Shown: positions 6,929 through 13,368 of the stretch, in pieces
Position numbering within the stretch: the stretch's first letter is position 1
Layout: the number at the start of each line of letters is the position of its first letter
NCBI GenBank assembly: GCA_003447545.1
Contig: DLYX01000021.1
Location: 1 to 13,368 of the forward strand
Reading direction: 5' to 3'
DNA length: 13,368 nt
Source of the DNA: Deltaproteobacteria bacterium
Lineage (GTDB): Bacteria; Desulfobacterota; Binatia; UBA12015
Made by a program: the position numbers and the translations under genes
Notes under the pieces: generated by a model
Seen by the model: only the letters and a program-made list of their open reading frames with translations
Told to the model about the DNA's origin: nothing
Databases searched by the model: none

Positions 6929-6978
6929 TCGATTGCTCTGCGGTCGCAGCGGCCCTTTGCCGGCGATCGAGCAATCGA
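6929..6978. repeat. 10-bp perfect inverted repeat between dapB and folK
   Basis: TCGATTGCTC (6929-6938) pairs perfectly with GAGCAATCGA (6969-6978) across a 30-base loop. The loop contains a smaller TGCG/CGCA hairpin at 6939-6948, and a separate GGCCA/TGGCC pair lies nearby at about 6989-7008. No T-run follows on the minus strand, so an intrinsic terminator is unlikely; an operator, an RNA structure in the folK leader or a processing site would fit. The function is unknown. Confidence 0.5.
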
Positions 6979-7027
6979 CCCGAAGGCCAATTAGCGCACT
7001 GGCCGACCAAAGCCAAACCCGGGAGTC

Positions 7028-7843
7028 TCAGAGCTGCAGTCCGAGTACGTCCTGCATTCGGTAGGCGCCCGGGGCCTGGTCCGCCAGCCAATGGGCCGCG
7101 CGGAGCGCCCCCGAGGCAAAGGCATCACGGCTGCCGGCCTTATGGGTCAGCTCCAGGCGTTCGCCGGTGCCGAAAAAAAACACCGTATGGTCTCCCACGA
7201 CGTCACCGCCGCGGAGCGCCATGACGCCGATCTCGTCAGATTTTCGCTCGCCGACCATCCCCTGACGGCCGAAAACGCCCCATTCTTTCAAGTCTGCATC
7301 GCGTCCCCGGGTGGCCGCTTCCGCCAGGGTGAGAGCGGTTCCGGAAGGTGCGTCTTTTTTGAGGCGGTGATGGGTTTCCATCACTTCCATATCAAAGGAC
7401 GGCCCCAGTTTGCGCGCAACCATCTCCACCACCTCCGTCAGAAGGGTGACGCCAACGCTCATATTGGTTGCCTGCAGGAGGGGTATCTTTTCTGCGATAC
7501 GATCCAGTTCCTCCTGCTGTTCGGGATCGAACCCGGTCGTGCCCAGGACTACCGGGCACCCGGCTTCCGCGGCAACTCGCAGATGTTCGAGTGAAGGTTC
7601 GGGCCAGCTGAATTCGATGAGCACTCGAGGAGCAATCAGGGTGGATGCCAGATTCGCCTCGACGCACACGCCATTCGCAGTTGTTCCGGCCAGAGTTCCG
7701 GAGTCCTTGCCGAGTTGTTCATGGCCAGGGGCTTCCAGTGCCCCGGCGACAACCAGTTCCGGCATTGCCTCGGCGAGGCCTATGAGAGTCTTTCCCATGC
7801 GCCCGGTTGCGCCCGATACGACGATCGGCGTGGCTGCGCTCAA
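7028..7843 (-). CDS. dapB: 4-hydroxy-tetrahydrodipicolinate reductase
   Basis: NAD(P)H-dependent reductase that turns the DapA product into tetrahydrodipicolinate in the diaminopimelate/lysine pathway. The 271 residues carry the Rossmann-fold nucleotide motif GATGRMG (11-17), the GTTGF loop (101-105), ATNMSVGV (125-132) and the active-site block HHRLKKDAPSGTA (158-170), with H158 the likely catalytic His and K162/K163 the substrate Lys. The C-terminal DVLGLQL is also typical. Length is normal. The start is TTG at 7843, whose bases overlap the dapA stop in a 4-base TTGA, which explains the weak start codon: translation is probably handed over from dapA. No frameshift or missing residue is seen. 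Confidence 0.95.
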   Translation of the reverse strand: MSAATPIVVSGATGRMGKTLIGLAEAMPELVVAGALEAPGHEQLGKDSGTLAGTTANGVCVEANLASTLIAPRVLIEFSWPEPSLEHLRVAAEAGCPVVLGTTGFDPEQQEELDRIAEKIPLLQATNMSVGVTLLTEVVEMVARKLGPSFDMEVMETHHRLKKDAPSGTALTLAEAATRGRDADLKEWGVFGRQGMVGERKSDEIGVMALRGGDVVGDHTVFFFGTGERLELTHKAGSRDAFASGALRAAHWLADQAPGAYRMQDVLGLQL

Positions 7844-8748
7844 GGTGTCGCTCCGGCGCTGGCCACACCGGCTCTTTCCATCGCGGACAGCAGGATCGCT
7901 CGGGGCTCGGCGGACATGGTCAGCAGCGGCAGTCGCAGCTCATCCTCGCATAGCCCCAACATCGCGACCGCAGCCTTTACCGGAATCGGATTGGTTTCGA
8001 GGAACAGGGCTCGCATCAGAGGGAGCAGCCGATAATGAAGCGCGCTTGCCTCTGCTGTGCGGCCCTCAAGGGCGAGTTCGGTGAGTTCTGCGATCTCGCG
8101 CGGTGCAACGTTTGCCGTGGTCGAGATCAGGCCAACAGCGCCCAGAGAAATCATCGGCAAGGTCAGCGGATCATCGCCTGAGAGCACGGCTAGTTTGTCA
8201 CCGCAGGCGGCCACGACGTCCATGACCCGGTCCAACGATCCTGTAGCTTCCTTGACCGCTACGATATTATCGATGTCGGACAAACGCAGCAGCGTGCTGG
8301 TTTCAATCGTGGACCCGGTTCGGCCCGGGATATTATAGGTAATCAGAGGAATCTGGACGGCCTCGGCGACGGCGCGGTAATGCTCGTAGATCCCGTCCTG
8401 CGTCGGCTTGTTGTAATAGGGTGAAATGAGCAGGGCACCGTCGGCGCCGGCCGACTCGGCAGCCCGCGTCAAATCGATCGCTTCCGCGGTTGCGTTAGAG
8501 CCGGTTCCGGCGATGACAGAAACACGCCCGTCGGCCTTGGCGACGACGGCCTCGATGACCTGAGCATGCTCGTCATGGGTCAGCGTGGCGGACTCCCCCG
8601 TGGACCCACAGGGTACGATAGCCTTCTGTCCGGCGACAATCTGACGCTCGACCAGCACATCCAGTGCGGTGAAATCGACTTTGCCGTCCCGAAAGGGCGT
8701 GACAACCGCGACCATGGATCCAGTAAATGGACATTTCGTTTGACTCAT
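7840..8748 (-). CDS. dapA: 4-hydroxy-tetrahydrodipicolinate synthase
   Basis: Class I aldolase-family enzyme that condenses pyruvate with aspartate semialdehyde, the first committed step to lysine and diaminopimelate. The 302 residues show FTGSMVAVVTPF near the start (8-19), the pyruvate-binding CGSTGESATL (47-56), ISPYYNKPTQ (108-117), the catalytic Tyr in YNIPGRTG (Y138, R143) and the Schiff-base Lys K166 in AVKEATG. The ATG at 8748 is chosen over longer upstream frames: it adds only about seven residues to the common family start, has GGAAAGA seven bases upstream, and overlaps the dapF stop in ATGA. Codon use is that of the left block. It forms the middle of dapF-dapA-dapB. Confidence 0.95.
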   Translation of the reverse strand: MSQTKCPFTGSMVAVVTPFRDGKVDFTALDVLVERQIVAGQKAIVPCGSTGESATLTHDEHAQVIEAVVAKADGRVSVIAGTGSNATAEAIDLTRAAESAGADGALLISPYYNKPTQDGIYEHYRAVAEAVQIPLITYNIPGRTGSTIETSTLLRLSDIDNIVAVKEATGSLDRVMDVVAACGDKLAVLSGDDPLTLPMISLGAVGLISTTANVAPREIAELTELALEGRTAEASALHYRLLPLMRALFLETNPIPVKAAVAMLGLCEDELRLPLLTMSAEPRAILLSAMERAGVASAGATP

Positions 8749-9593
8749 AAGATTATCTTTCCGGAGTAAACCTCGGTCGCGCCACCCGTCATCAGGACGT
8801 GATTGTCCTCGGCGCGCCAATGGATGTCGAGTGAGCCGCCAAGCAGTTCGATGCGAACTTCCCGGCGAGATTTTTCGGTCAACACGGCTGCGACGGCAGC
8901 GGCGCAAGCGCCGGTACCACAAGCATGGGTTTCACCCGAGCCTCGTTCCCAAACTCTGAAACGAAGATTGCCAGTCGGTTCGTCACCGACGACTTCGACA
9001 AACTCGACGTTGATCCGGTTGGGAAACATCGGATGTGACTCCAGCACAGGCCCGAGTTCGTGAACCGGTGCGCTTGCGGTTGAGGGTACAAAAAGAATGC
9101 AATGGGGATTCCCCATCGACACGCAGGTGACCGCGTATTCGTGACCCTGGACCTCGAGCGGAGCTGCGACAAGCGGGCCGGCGGCGTCCATGGGGAGGTC
9201 TGCCGGGCGAAGCGAAGGCTCGCCCATATCGACAGTGACCATGTCGATTTCGTCAGCTCGAGGACCTGAGAGAGTCAGGTTTTTGATGCCTGCGTCGGTC
9301 TCGACCGTCAGTTGGCGGCTGTTCACCAAGCCGTGGTCGTAGCCGAACTTGCCGACGCAGCGGATCCCGTTTCCGCACATCTCGCCGCGGCTGCCATCCG
9401 CGTTGAACATCCGCATCCGGGCATGGTTCGTCGGATCCTCGGGTGGGTCGATCAGGATCAACCCGTCGCTTCCGATCCCGCGATGTCGATCGCTGACCAG
9501 CCGGCTCACGCCGGCCGGGTCGTCGACGTTCGTCAGCCGACCGTCGACGAAGACGTAGTCGTTTCCCAGGCCGTGCATCTTGACGAATCGCAT
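8745..9593 (-). CDS. dapF: Diaminopimelate epimerase (composition changes inside the gene)
   Basis: Interconverts LL- and meso-diaminopimelate using two active-site Cys residues; meso-DAP feeds peptidoglycan and lysine. The 282 residues are intact: KMHGLGNDYV (5-14), DRHRGIGSDGL (35-45), the first catalytic Cys C73 in EMCGNGIRCVGKFG (71-84), SMGNPHC (159-165) and the second Cys C225 in ETHACGTGACAAAV. By my count 14 of the first 101 codons end in A or T, against 35 of the next 100, so the 5' third follows the right-hand block and the rest the left-hand block; the change is near base 9290. The ATG at 9593 lies 4 bases after the M48 gene stop with no strong ribosome site, and the stop overlaps the dapA start. 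The function call is firm, but the gene may be a hybrid of two dapF genes or an assembly chimera. Confidence 0.92.
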   Translation of the reverse strand: MRFVKMHGLGNDYVFVDGRLTNVDDPAGVSRLVSDRHRGIGSDGLILIDPPEDPTNHARMRMFNADGSRGEMCGNGIRCVGKFGYDHGLVNSRQLTVETDAGIKNLTLSGPRADEIDMVTVDMGEPSLRPADLPMDAAGPLVAAPLEVQGHEYAVTCVSMGNPHCILFVPSTASAPVHELGPVLESHPMFPNRINVEFVEVVGDEPTGNLRFRVWERGSGETHACGTGACAAAVAAVLTEKSRREVRIELLGGSLDIHWRAEDNHVLMTGGATEVYSGKIIL

Positions 9594-9597
9594 GCCG

Positions 9598-11100
9598 TCA
9601 TTCTCGCAAGGAGAACGCGACTTCGGGCGTTCCGAATGCGGGATCCTCGAAAATCGAGGGTTCCGCCGACGTGACCAGGTACCACCGCCCCACCACCAGC
9701 ACGATCGCCACCACCGAGGCGATCTCGATCGTCCGGACCACGCGGTCGATCGGCAGTCGATCGATCGGTCGGTGGATCAGCCCCAGCAGATGACGCTGTC
9801 GCGAGGCGATCGAACCATGTCGCCAGGTGAATCGCTTCAGGTCGACACCGTTCACGCCGGCCACCGCGGTCAACGCGGATCGCATCGCATCGACGCCCTC
9901 GACCGAGACCGTCCCGAGCGGACGATCCTCGGCGTCGACCGACATCCGAACCGCCGCGAACGCATCGGCCTGTCGCTCGAAACGACGGGAGATCCAACCG
10001 AAGCCGACCAGCGTTCCCGCGAGGACCACCGCGGTCGCGGCGATGTCCATCCACCAGAGATCGGAGACGATCGCCGCTTCGGCGCCGCCCGCCTCGATGC
10101 GTGCGGAGCGGACCTCGAGGAGGATCGGGTCGATCGCCTCCGCCAGCACCATGCTCATCGCGACGAGCCCGACGCCCATCCAGGGCATGTGCCGTCGCCG
10201 CGCGTGGGCGAGTTCATGGGCCATCACCGCCATGACCTGCTCCCGACGAAGCGTCTCGAGCAGGCCGTCGGTGAGCAGGACCCAGCGGAGTCGGCCGACG
10301 AACCCGGTCACCGCGGCGTTGACCAACCGTCCCCCGGTGGGCCAGAGCAGGATGTTCCGGACCCGGACCCCGGCACGATCGCACATGGATTCGAGCGTCG
10401 TCCGGACCTCGCCCTCGGGCAGCGGGCGGGCGCCGAGCAGCCGGACCACGAGGGCCGGCGCCAGGATCGCGATGGGAATCACCAGGGACGCCGGCATCGC
10501 GGTGGCGAGCCAGCCCGGCGGTTGATACGACGACCGGGCGATCAACGCCTCGAAGACGTCCCCGGTCACCGCGAGCAGCCCGAGCGGAACCAGCAGGATC
10601 AGAACCTGGGTCCGAAACTGCATCGCCACCCAGGCGCTCCGCGACGGTGCCGCCTGCACGGGAAGTCCTTCGTCCAACCGGCGGATCAGGGTCGCGTCAC
10701 GGGCCCGGACCTCGAAGGGATGAAAGATCCACCACGCGGCGACGATCGCGAACAACGCGGGCGCCATCGTCAGGGCCTCGTCGATGACGAGGAAGTCGCC
10801 CACGTACCCTCGAACCGCCTCTCGAAAACCGGTGCCGAGGACGCCCGCCGCGACGATTCCCACCGCCGCCCACTGGACGAACCGAAGACTTCGCGCCGCC
10901 CGCTCGAACTCCCGGAGGGGTCGATCCCCGGCGAGTCGACGTTGAAGCACTCGCGCGTTCAATGCCGCCACGATCAGCAGAATCCCGATTCCACCCAGCA
11001 CCAGACCGATGCTCGCGAGGGGCTCGAGCCGGGCTGGAAACCCGCCCTCCGGTGCGGGAAGCAGCACCACGGCGGCGAGGATGATGAGCAGGACCTGCAC
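9598..11100 (-). CDS. Multi-pass membrane M48-family zinc metallopeptidase
   Basis: Predicted integral-membrane gluzincin related to HtpX, Ste24 and BlaR1-type M48 peptidases. From the GTG at 11100 it has 500 residues. Hydrophobic helices lie at about 2-15, 31-48, 76-90, 105-125, 163-180, 203-224, 307-320, 352-370 and 458-473. The core has NAAVTGFVGRLRWVLLTDGLL (261-281), the zinc motif HELAH (H295, E296, H299), the third-ligand motif RRFERQADAFA with E375, and a WRHGSIASRQRHL stretch (426-438) like the M48 HPS...R block. The frame is open far upstream, but the residues before 11100 are the shadow of the preceding gene. TTG at about 11168 is the alternative start. It lies 40 bases after the JAMM-like lipoprotein gene and ends 4 bases before dapF. 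Role unknown: membrane-protein quality control or signal processing would fit. Confidence 0.85.
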   Translation of the reverse strand: MQVLLIILAAVVLLPAPEGGFPARLEPLASIGLVLGGIGILLIVAALNARVLQRRLAGDRPLREFERAARSLRFVQWAAVGIVAAGVLGTGFREAVRGYVGDFLVIDEALTMAPALFAIVAAWWIFHPFEVRARDATLIRRLDEGLPVQAAPSRSAWVAMQFRTQVLILLVPLGLLAVTGDVFEALIARSSYQPPGWLATAMPASLVIPIAILAPALVVRLLGARPLPEGEVRTTLESMCDRAGVRVRNILLWPTGGRLVNAAVTGFVGRLRWVLLTDGLLETLRREQVMAVMAHELAHARRRHMPWMGVGLVAMSMVLAEAIDPILLEVRSARIEAGGAEAAIVSDLWWMDIAATAVVLAGTLVGFGWISRRFERQADAFAAVRMSVDAEDRPLGTVSVEGVDAMRSALTAVAGVNGVDLKRFTWRHGSIASRQRHLLGLIHRPIDRLPIDRVVRTIEIASVVAIVLVVGRWYLVTSAEPSIFEDPAFGTPEVAFSLRE

Positions 11101-11140
11101 GCGATTGGTTCCGGGTCGGGACCGACGACCGGGGACGAAC

Positions 11141-12676
11141 TCAGTCCGGCCGCTGGAAGGTTCCAAGATCCACCACCACCCCGCCGTGGCGGTAGAAGTC
11201 GGCGTTGATGGTGCGGCTGTCGATGAACGTGAACACGAGACAGTTGGCCCGCGTCGCCTCGGCGTAGGCGAAGTCGCCCATGTGCGGGCCGGCGTAGTCC
11301 CGGTTGTCGTATTCCTGGGCGTGATTGTGGAAGTGGAAGACGCCCGTGTAGGCCGCGTCGAACATCTCCTGCGTCGCCTCGAAGCGATTGTCTCCGCGTC
11401 GAAGCCGCGGCTTGAATTCCAGCACCTCGATCCGGCCCTGCTCGTCCACCGAGATGACCCCGCCGAACTCGGTGCTTTCGTCGAGCAGGTCACGTTCCGC
11501 GTAGCGGAAGACGTGACCACGAACCGCATCGATCTCCAGCGATTCGATCGCGATCCTCATCGCCAGCAGGTCGCCCCAGTCGAGCTTTCGCCGAACCTCG
11601 CGAAGTCGTTCGGAGTGGGTGTCGTTCCACCCGGTGAAGTTCGCCGAGTAGAGACGCCTGCCATCGACGTCGACGTCCTTCCGGAGCTCGTCGTAGAGCG
11701 TGGCCTCGTCCTGATCGAGGAGCGTGGGATCGAGACGCATCGCCGCGACCAGCACGCCGAGGTCGCGAAGTTCCAGGGTCGACCGACGCGACTCGGGCAC
11801 CCGCTCACACGCCGCGGCCGCCGCGTCGAGGAAGCCGGCGTTCTCCGGTCGGCAGAGGGTTCGGGCCCAGATGATCTCCTCGCGATTGGCGGGGATGATC
11901 CCGAGTCGATCCGAGATCTCCCGGAGATCCCGGAACATGCCGTCGCGCGGCGAGACGTCGCTGCTCGTGAGCAGTTCCACCACGCGGTCGCGTCGTCCCT
12001 CCGCCACGAGCAGCTCCCAGCACCGCGCTCGAAGGTTGGCGGCGACCACCGGATCGGAATCCAGCATCACCTGCACCAGGACGTCGGCGAGTCGGTCCTC
12101 CCCGTACATCTCGATCAACGCCAGTCGCTCCGGCCGGTCCTTCGGATCCTCCACCCAGTTCGGCATCGGTCGCGCCCACGCCCGGATGAGCGTCGGCGTC
12201 ATGTCGATCCAGGGCTCGGCCGCGATGATCTCGCACAACCGTTCCCGCCATTGGATCGCGTCGATCTTCGGCATCTGGATCTCCAGAAGCCGCTGGAGCC
12301 CTTCGGGATCGATGGTCTTCATCCGGTCGTAGGCCATCTCCCGGACGTCGACGGTGTAGCCGTCGGCGATGATCATTCGCTTGAGGGCTCGACTCGTGGC
12401 ATCGGGCGTCGTGGTGGCCTCCAGCACCCGCAACGCGGCGGCGTGGCGGCCGGAGGTCTCCTCCGGGTCGGCGAGGACCGCGACCGGGTCCTCGATCGAT
12501 CGCGGAGCGCATCCGGGCCAGGCCACGAGCAGGCCGAGCACCACGATGGCCAGCGTCGAACGGATGGCGGAATTTCGATTCGATCCCCGTCGGGGTCCGT
12601 TCGGATCAAAGTGACGAAGCATTCTCGGGATCACGTCGCTCAGGCCTCCATGCCCTGCAGGAACGAATCGCGTCAT
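11141..12676 (-). CDS. Lipoprotein-like protein with C-terminal JAMM/MPN-like metalloprotease signature
   Basis: A 511-residue protein I cannot assign to a named family. A basic N-terminus leads to a hydrophobic segment (about 41-53) ending in WPGC at 53-56, so an exported, possibly lipid-anchored protein is likely, although the lipobox is not classical. Residues 60-330 are mostly helical, with Arg/Leu/Ala-rich segments that may be HEAT-like repeats. The C-terminal part (about 370-511) looks like a JAMM domain: E403 in STEFGGVI, then FHFHNH (H448, H450, H452), then GPHMGD with D468, matching E...HxH...(S)xxD with the usual Ser replaced by His and a longer loop. ATG 12676 is the start used; ATG 12622 would also keep the signal segment. 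The M48 gene follows in the same direction. The JAMM reading is an inference from motif order. Confidence 0.75.
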   Translation of the reverse strand: MTRFVPAGHGGLSDVIPRMLRHFDPNGPRRGSNRNSAIRSTLAIVVLGLLVAWPGCAPRSIEDPVAVLADPEETSGRHAAALRVLEATTTPDATSRALKRMIIADGYTVDVREMAYDRMKTIDPEGLQRLLEIQMPKIDAIQWRERLCEIIAAEPWIDMTPTLIRAWARPMPNWVEDPKDRPERLALIEMYGEDRLADVLVQVMLDSDPVVAANLRARCWELLVAEGRRDRVVELLTSSDVSPRDGMFRDLREISDRLGIIPANREEIIWARTLCRPENAGFLDAAAAACERVPESRRSTLELRDLGVLVAAMRLDPTLLDQDEATLYDELRKDVDVDGRRLYSANFTGWNDTHSERLREVRRKLDWGDLLAMRIAIESLEIDAVRGHVFRYAERDLLDESTEFGGVISVDEQGRIEVLEFKPRLRRGDNRFEATQEMFDAAYTGVFHFHNHAQEYDNRDYAGPHMGDFAYAEATRANCLVFTFIDSRTINADFYRHGGVVVDLGTFQRPD

Positions 12677-12725
12677 CCGCCACCACCAGAAGGTCGGTGA
12701 TTCGACGGAGGCCGCCTCATGACTC

Positions 12726-12731
12726 TATCAT
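12726..12731 (+). promoter_or_regulatory. Possible -10 element for the nfu gene
   Basis: TATCAT matches the sigma-70 -10 consensus at five of six positions within otherwise GC-rich DNA in the divergent gap between the JAMM-like gene and nfu. TTCGAC at 12701-12706 is a poor -35 at 19 bases spacing. This is a weak call based on one hexamer. Confidence 0.3.
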
Positions 12732-12804
12732 CGTGCTCGTCGACCGCGGTTCAGGACCTGCCGCCACCGACCTGATTCCGGGTCTCTCGAGGACGTTTTC
12801 ACCA

Positions 12805-13053
12805 ATGACCGATTCGCCATCCGAATCCCTTCAGTCCCGAGTCGAGGCGGTGCTCGACCTCATCCGGCCGGCGGTGCAGGAAGATGGCGGCGACTTCGAA
12901 CTCCTCGAAATCTCCGAGGAGGGGGTCGTCACGATCCGCTTTCTCGGGGCCTGCATCGGTTGTCCCTCGAGTGAAATGACGCTCCGCGACGGCATCGCGC
13001 GGAATCTGCGCAGCAGAGTTCCCGAGGTGACGGACGTTGTCGCCTCCGAATGA
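12805..13053 (+). CDS. NifU C-terminal domain (Nfu) iron-sulfur cluster carrier
   Basis: Small scaffold or carrier protein that holds a [4Fe-4S] cluster between two subunits and passes it to target enzymes. From the ATG at 12805 it has 82 residues: a first helix ending in LDLIRPAVQEDGGDFELLEI (about 17-36), the strand pair VVTIRFLGAC, the cluster ligands C50 and C53 in GACIGCPSS, and the closing helix with IPEV-like RVPEVTDV (71-78). It consists of the Nfu domain alone, with no IscU-like or A-type domain, as in many bacteria with SUF systems. GAGGA lies 11 bases before the ATG. The frame is open upstream to 12697, but those residues do not resemble the family. It is divergent from the JAMM-like gene. 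Confidence 0.93.
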   Translation: MTDSPSESLQSRVEAVLDLIRPAVQEDGGDFELLEISEEGVVTIRFLGACIGCPSSEMTLRDGIARNLRSRVPEVTDVVASE

Positions 13054-13219
13054 GGTCGTGGGCGACGCTTAAATCTACCGATACCGCCTTCTGTAATCGC
13101 CGTCGTTCGGCTAGGCTGTAGTCCGCCGAATGATCTCGGCGACCACCCTCCACCGGCCGAGACACCGAGGTCCCGGTCGAGCACTTTCGAGAGTGGTACG
13201 CAGGCAGGAGGACCTGAAC
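13054..13219. other. Intergenic region ahead of csrA
   Basis: These 166 bases hold no gene I can support. The first part (about 13065-13110) is less GC-rich than its surroundings, including CTTAAATCTACC and CTGTAATC, and TAGGCT near 13113-13118 could be a -10 hexamer without a convincing -35. Promoter activity for csrA is likely somewhere here but I cannot place it. Confidence 0.35.
13206..13212 (+). promoter_or_regulatory. Strong Shine-Dalgarno of csrA, possible CsrA autoregulatory site
   Basis: AGGAGGA ends seven bases before the csrA ATG. It contains overlapping GGA triplets, the core CsrA recognition element, so CsrA could bind its own leader as is known in other bacteria. The autoregulation part is inference. 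Confidence 0.5.
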
Positions 13220-13368
13220 ATGCTCGTCATCACCCGCCGCGAGGGCGAGGAAGTCATCATCGGAGATCCCGCGTCACCACTTGGTGTCGTCCGGGTCGCC
13301 GTGATCAAGGGCGACCGTGTCCGACTCGCATTCGAGTTCCCGCGTGAAGTCGCGGTGCACCGTCGTGA
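13220..13368 (+). CDS. csrA: Carbon storage regulator CsrA, 3' end cut by the window
   Basis: RNA-binding translational regulator that covers GGA motifs in mRNA leaders; the dimer swaps beta-strands. The 49 visible residues begin MLVITRREGEEVIIGD and continue through VRVAVIKGDRVRLAF to PREVAVHRR; the last two bases, GA, open a Glu or Asp codon, consistent with the usual VHR(R)E. The key RNA-contact elements, the N-terminal LVITRR strand and the VAVHRR stretch, are present. Compared with the common form there are about four extra residues between IGD and the third strand (PASPLG), a difference I associate with planctomycete-like CsrA proteins but cannot verify here. The start is secure: AGGAGGA is seven bases upstream. 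The C-terminal helix lies outside the window. Confidence 0.93.
   Translation, partial: MLVITRREGEEVIIGDPASPLGVVRVAVIKGDRVRLAFEFPREVAVHRR

Noticed and set aside
6397..7224. Plus-strand open frame of 275 codons across folK and the 3' end of dapB
   Set aside because: It runs antisense to two clear enzymes and through the structured spacer; its residues are unlike any protein domain I know.
8749..8922. Longer dapA starting at 8922
   Set aside because: It would overlap the 3' end of dapF by about 175 bases; the ATG at 8748 has a ribosome site and fits the family N-terminus.
9716..9785. Cluster of CGATCG/GATCGG repeats suggesting a palindromic repeat element
   Set aside because: The copies fall in frame within the M48 gene and reflect its frequent Ile (ATC) and Arg/Asp codons rather than a repeat family.
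9580..11208. Plus-strand open frame of 542 codons antisense to the M48 gene
   Set aside because: Its translation is an Arg/Asp/His/Pro/Gln-rich string with no domain, and it arises because the high-GC coding strand opposite leaves few stops. The minus strand carries the full M48 motif set.
11101..11529. N-terminal extension of the M48 frame up to 11529
   Set aside because: These codons overlap the C-terminal JAMM-like region in another frame and translate to Ser/Thr/Arg-rich shadow sequence.
11009..12700. Plus-strand open frame of 563 codons antisense to the JAMM-like gene
   Set aside because: Low-complexity composition, no motifs, and no ribosome site; a GC-driven shadow of the minus-strand gene.

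Overview
The window carries 15 protein-coding genes, two of them cut by the window edges, packed at high density with no gene-free stretch above about 170 bases. I see no rRNA, tRNA, CRISPR array, insertion sequence or attachment site. Base and codon use split it into two blocks. The left block (about 1-9290) is a moderately GC-rich proteobacterial-type chromosome. The gene set (ispA-tlyA, rpoZ next to an RpoH-type sigma factor, the dap genes with folK) resembles deltaproteobacterial lineages in the broad sense (Myxococcota, Desulfobacterota, Binatota); I cannot be more precise. The right block (about 9290-13368) is more GC-rich, strongly avoids A/T at third codon positions, and holds a CsrA with a short extra loop and two unusual metalloprotease-type membrane proteins. 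I read it as Planctomycetota-like (Phycisphaerae style), which is an inference from style and gene content.

Layout. 1-3442, plus strand: farnesyl/geranylgeranyl diphosphate synthase (start at or beyond the window edge), TlyA rRNA methyltransferase overlapping it, a small helical hypothetical gene, RNA polymerase omega (rpoZ), and an RpoH-type sigma factor whose open frame continues some 60 codons upstream of its first ordinary start codon. 3485-5929, minus strand: a three-gene run made of a PAS-HisKA-REC signalling protein without an ATPase domain, a PduO-type cob(I)alamin adenosyltransferase, and a metallo-beta-lactamase-fold hydrolase overlapping the previous gene by 8 bases. 5956-6378, plus: a small exported, possibly lipid-anchored hypothetical protein. 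6400-9593, minus: dapF-dapA-dapB, each joined to the next by a 4-base stop/start overlap (lysine and diaminopimelate synthesis), then folK (folate synthesis) after a 130-base gap that contains an inverted repeat.

Right block. 9598-12676, minus: a lipoprotein-like protein with a C-terminal JAMM/MPN-like metalloprotease signature, then a multi-pass M48 metallopeptidase whose stop lies 4 bases before the dapF start. 12805-13053, plus: a NifU C-terminal (Nfu) iron-sulfur carrier. 13220 to the end: the first 49 codons of csrA.

The main thing to check is the block boundary. It falls inside dapF, near codon 101 and just after its most conserved motif. Either two dapF genes from different genomes were joined (a chimeric assembly), or this is a real recombination event. 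The most interesting biology is the JAMM-like lipoprotein beside the M48 membrane protease, followed by the sigma factor with the acidic extension and the ATPase-less PAS-HisKA-REC protein.
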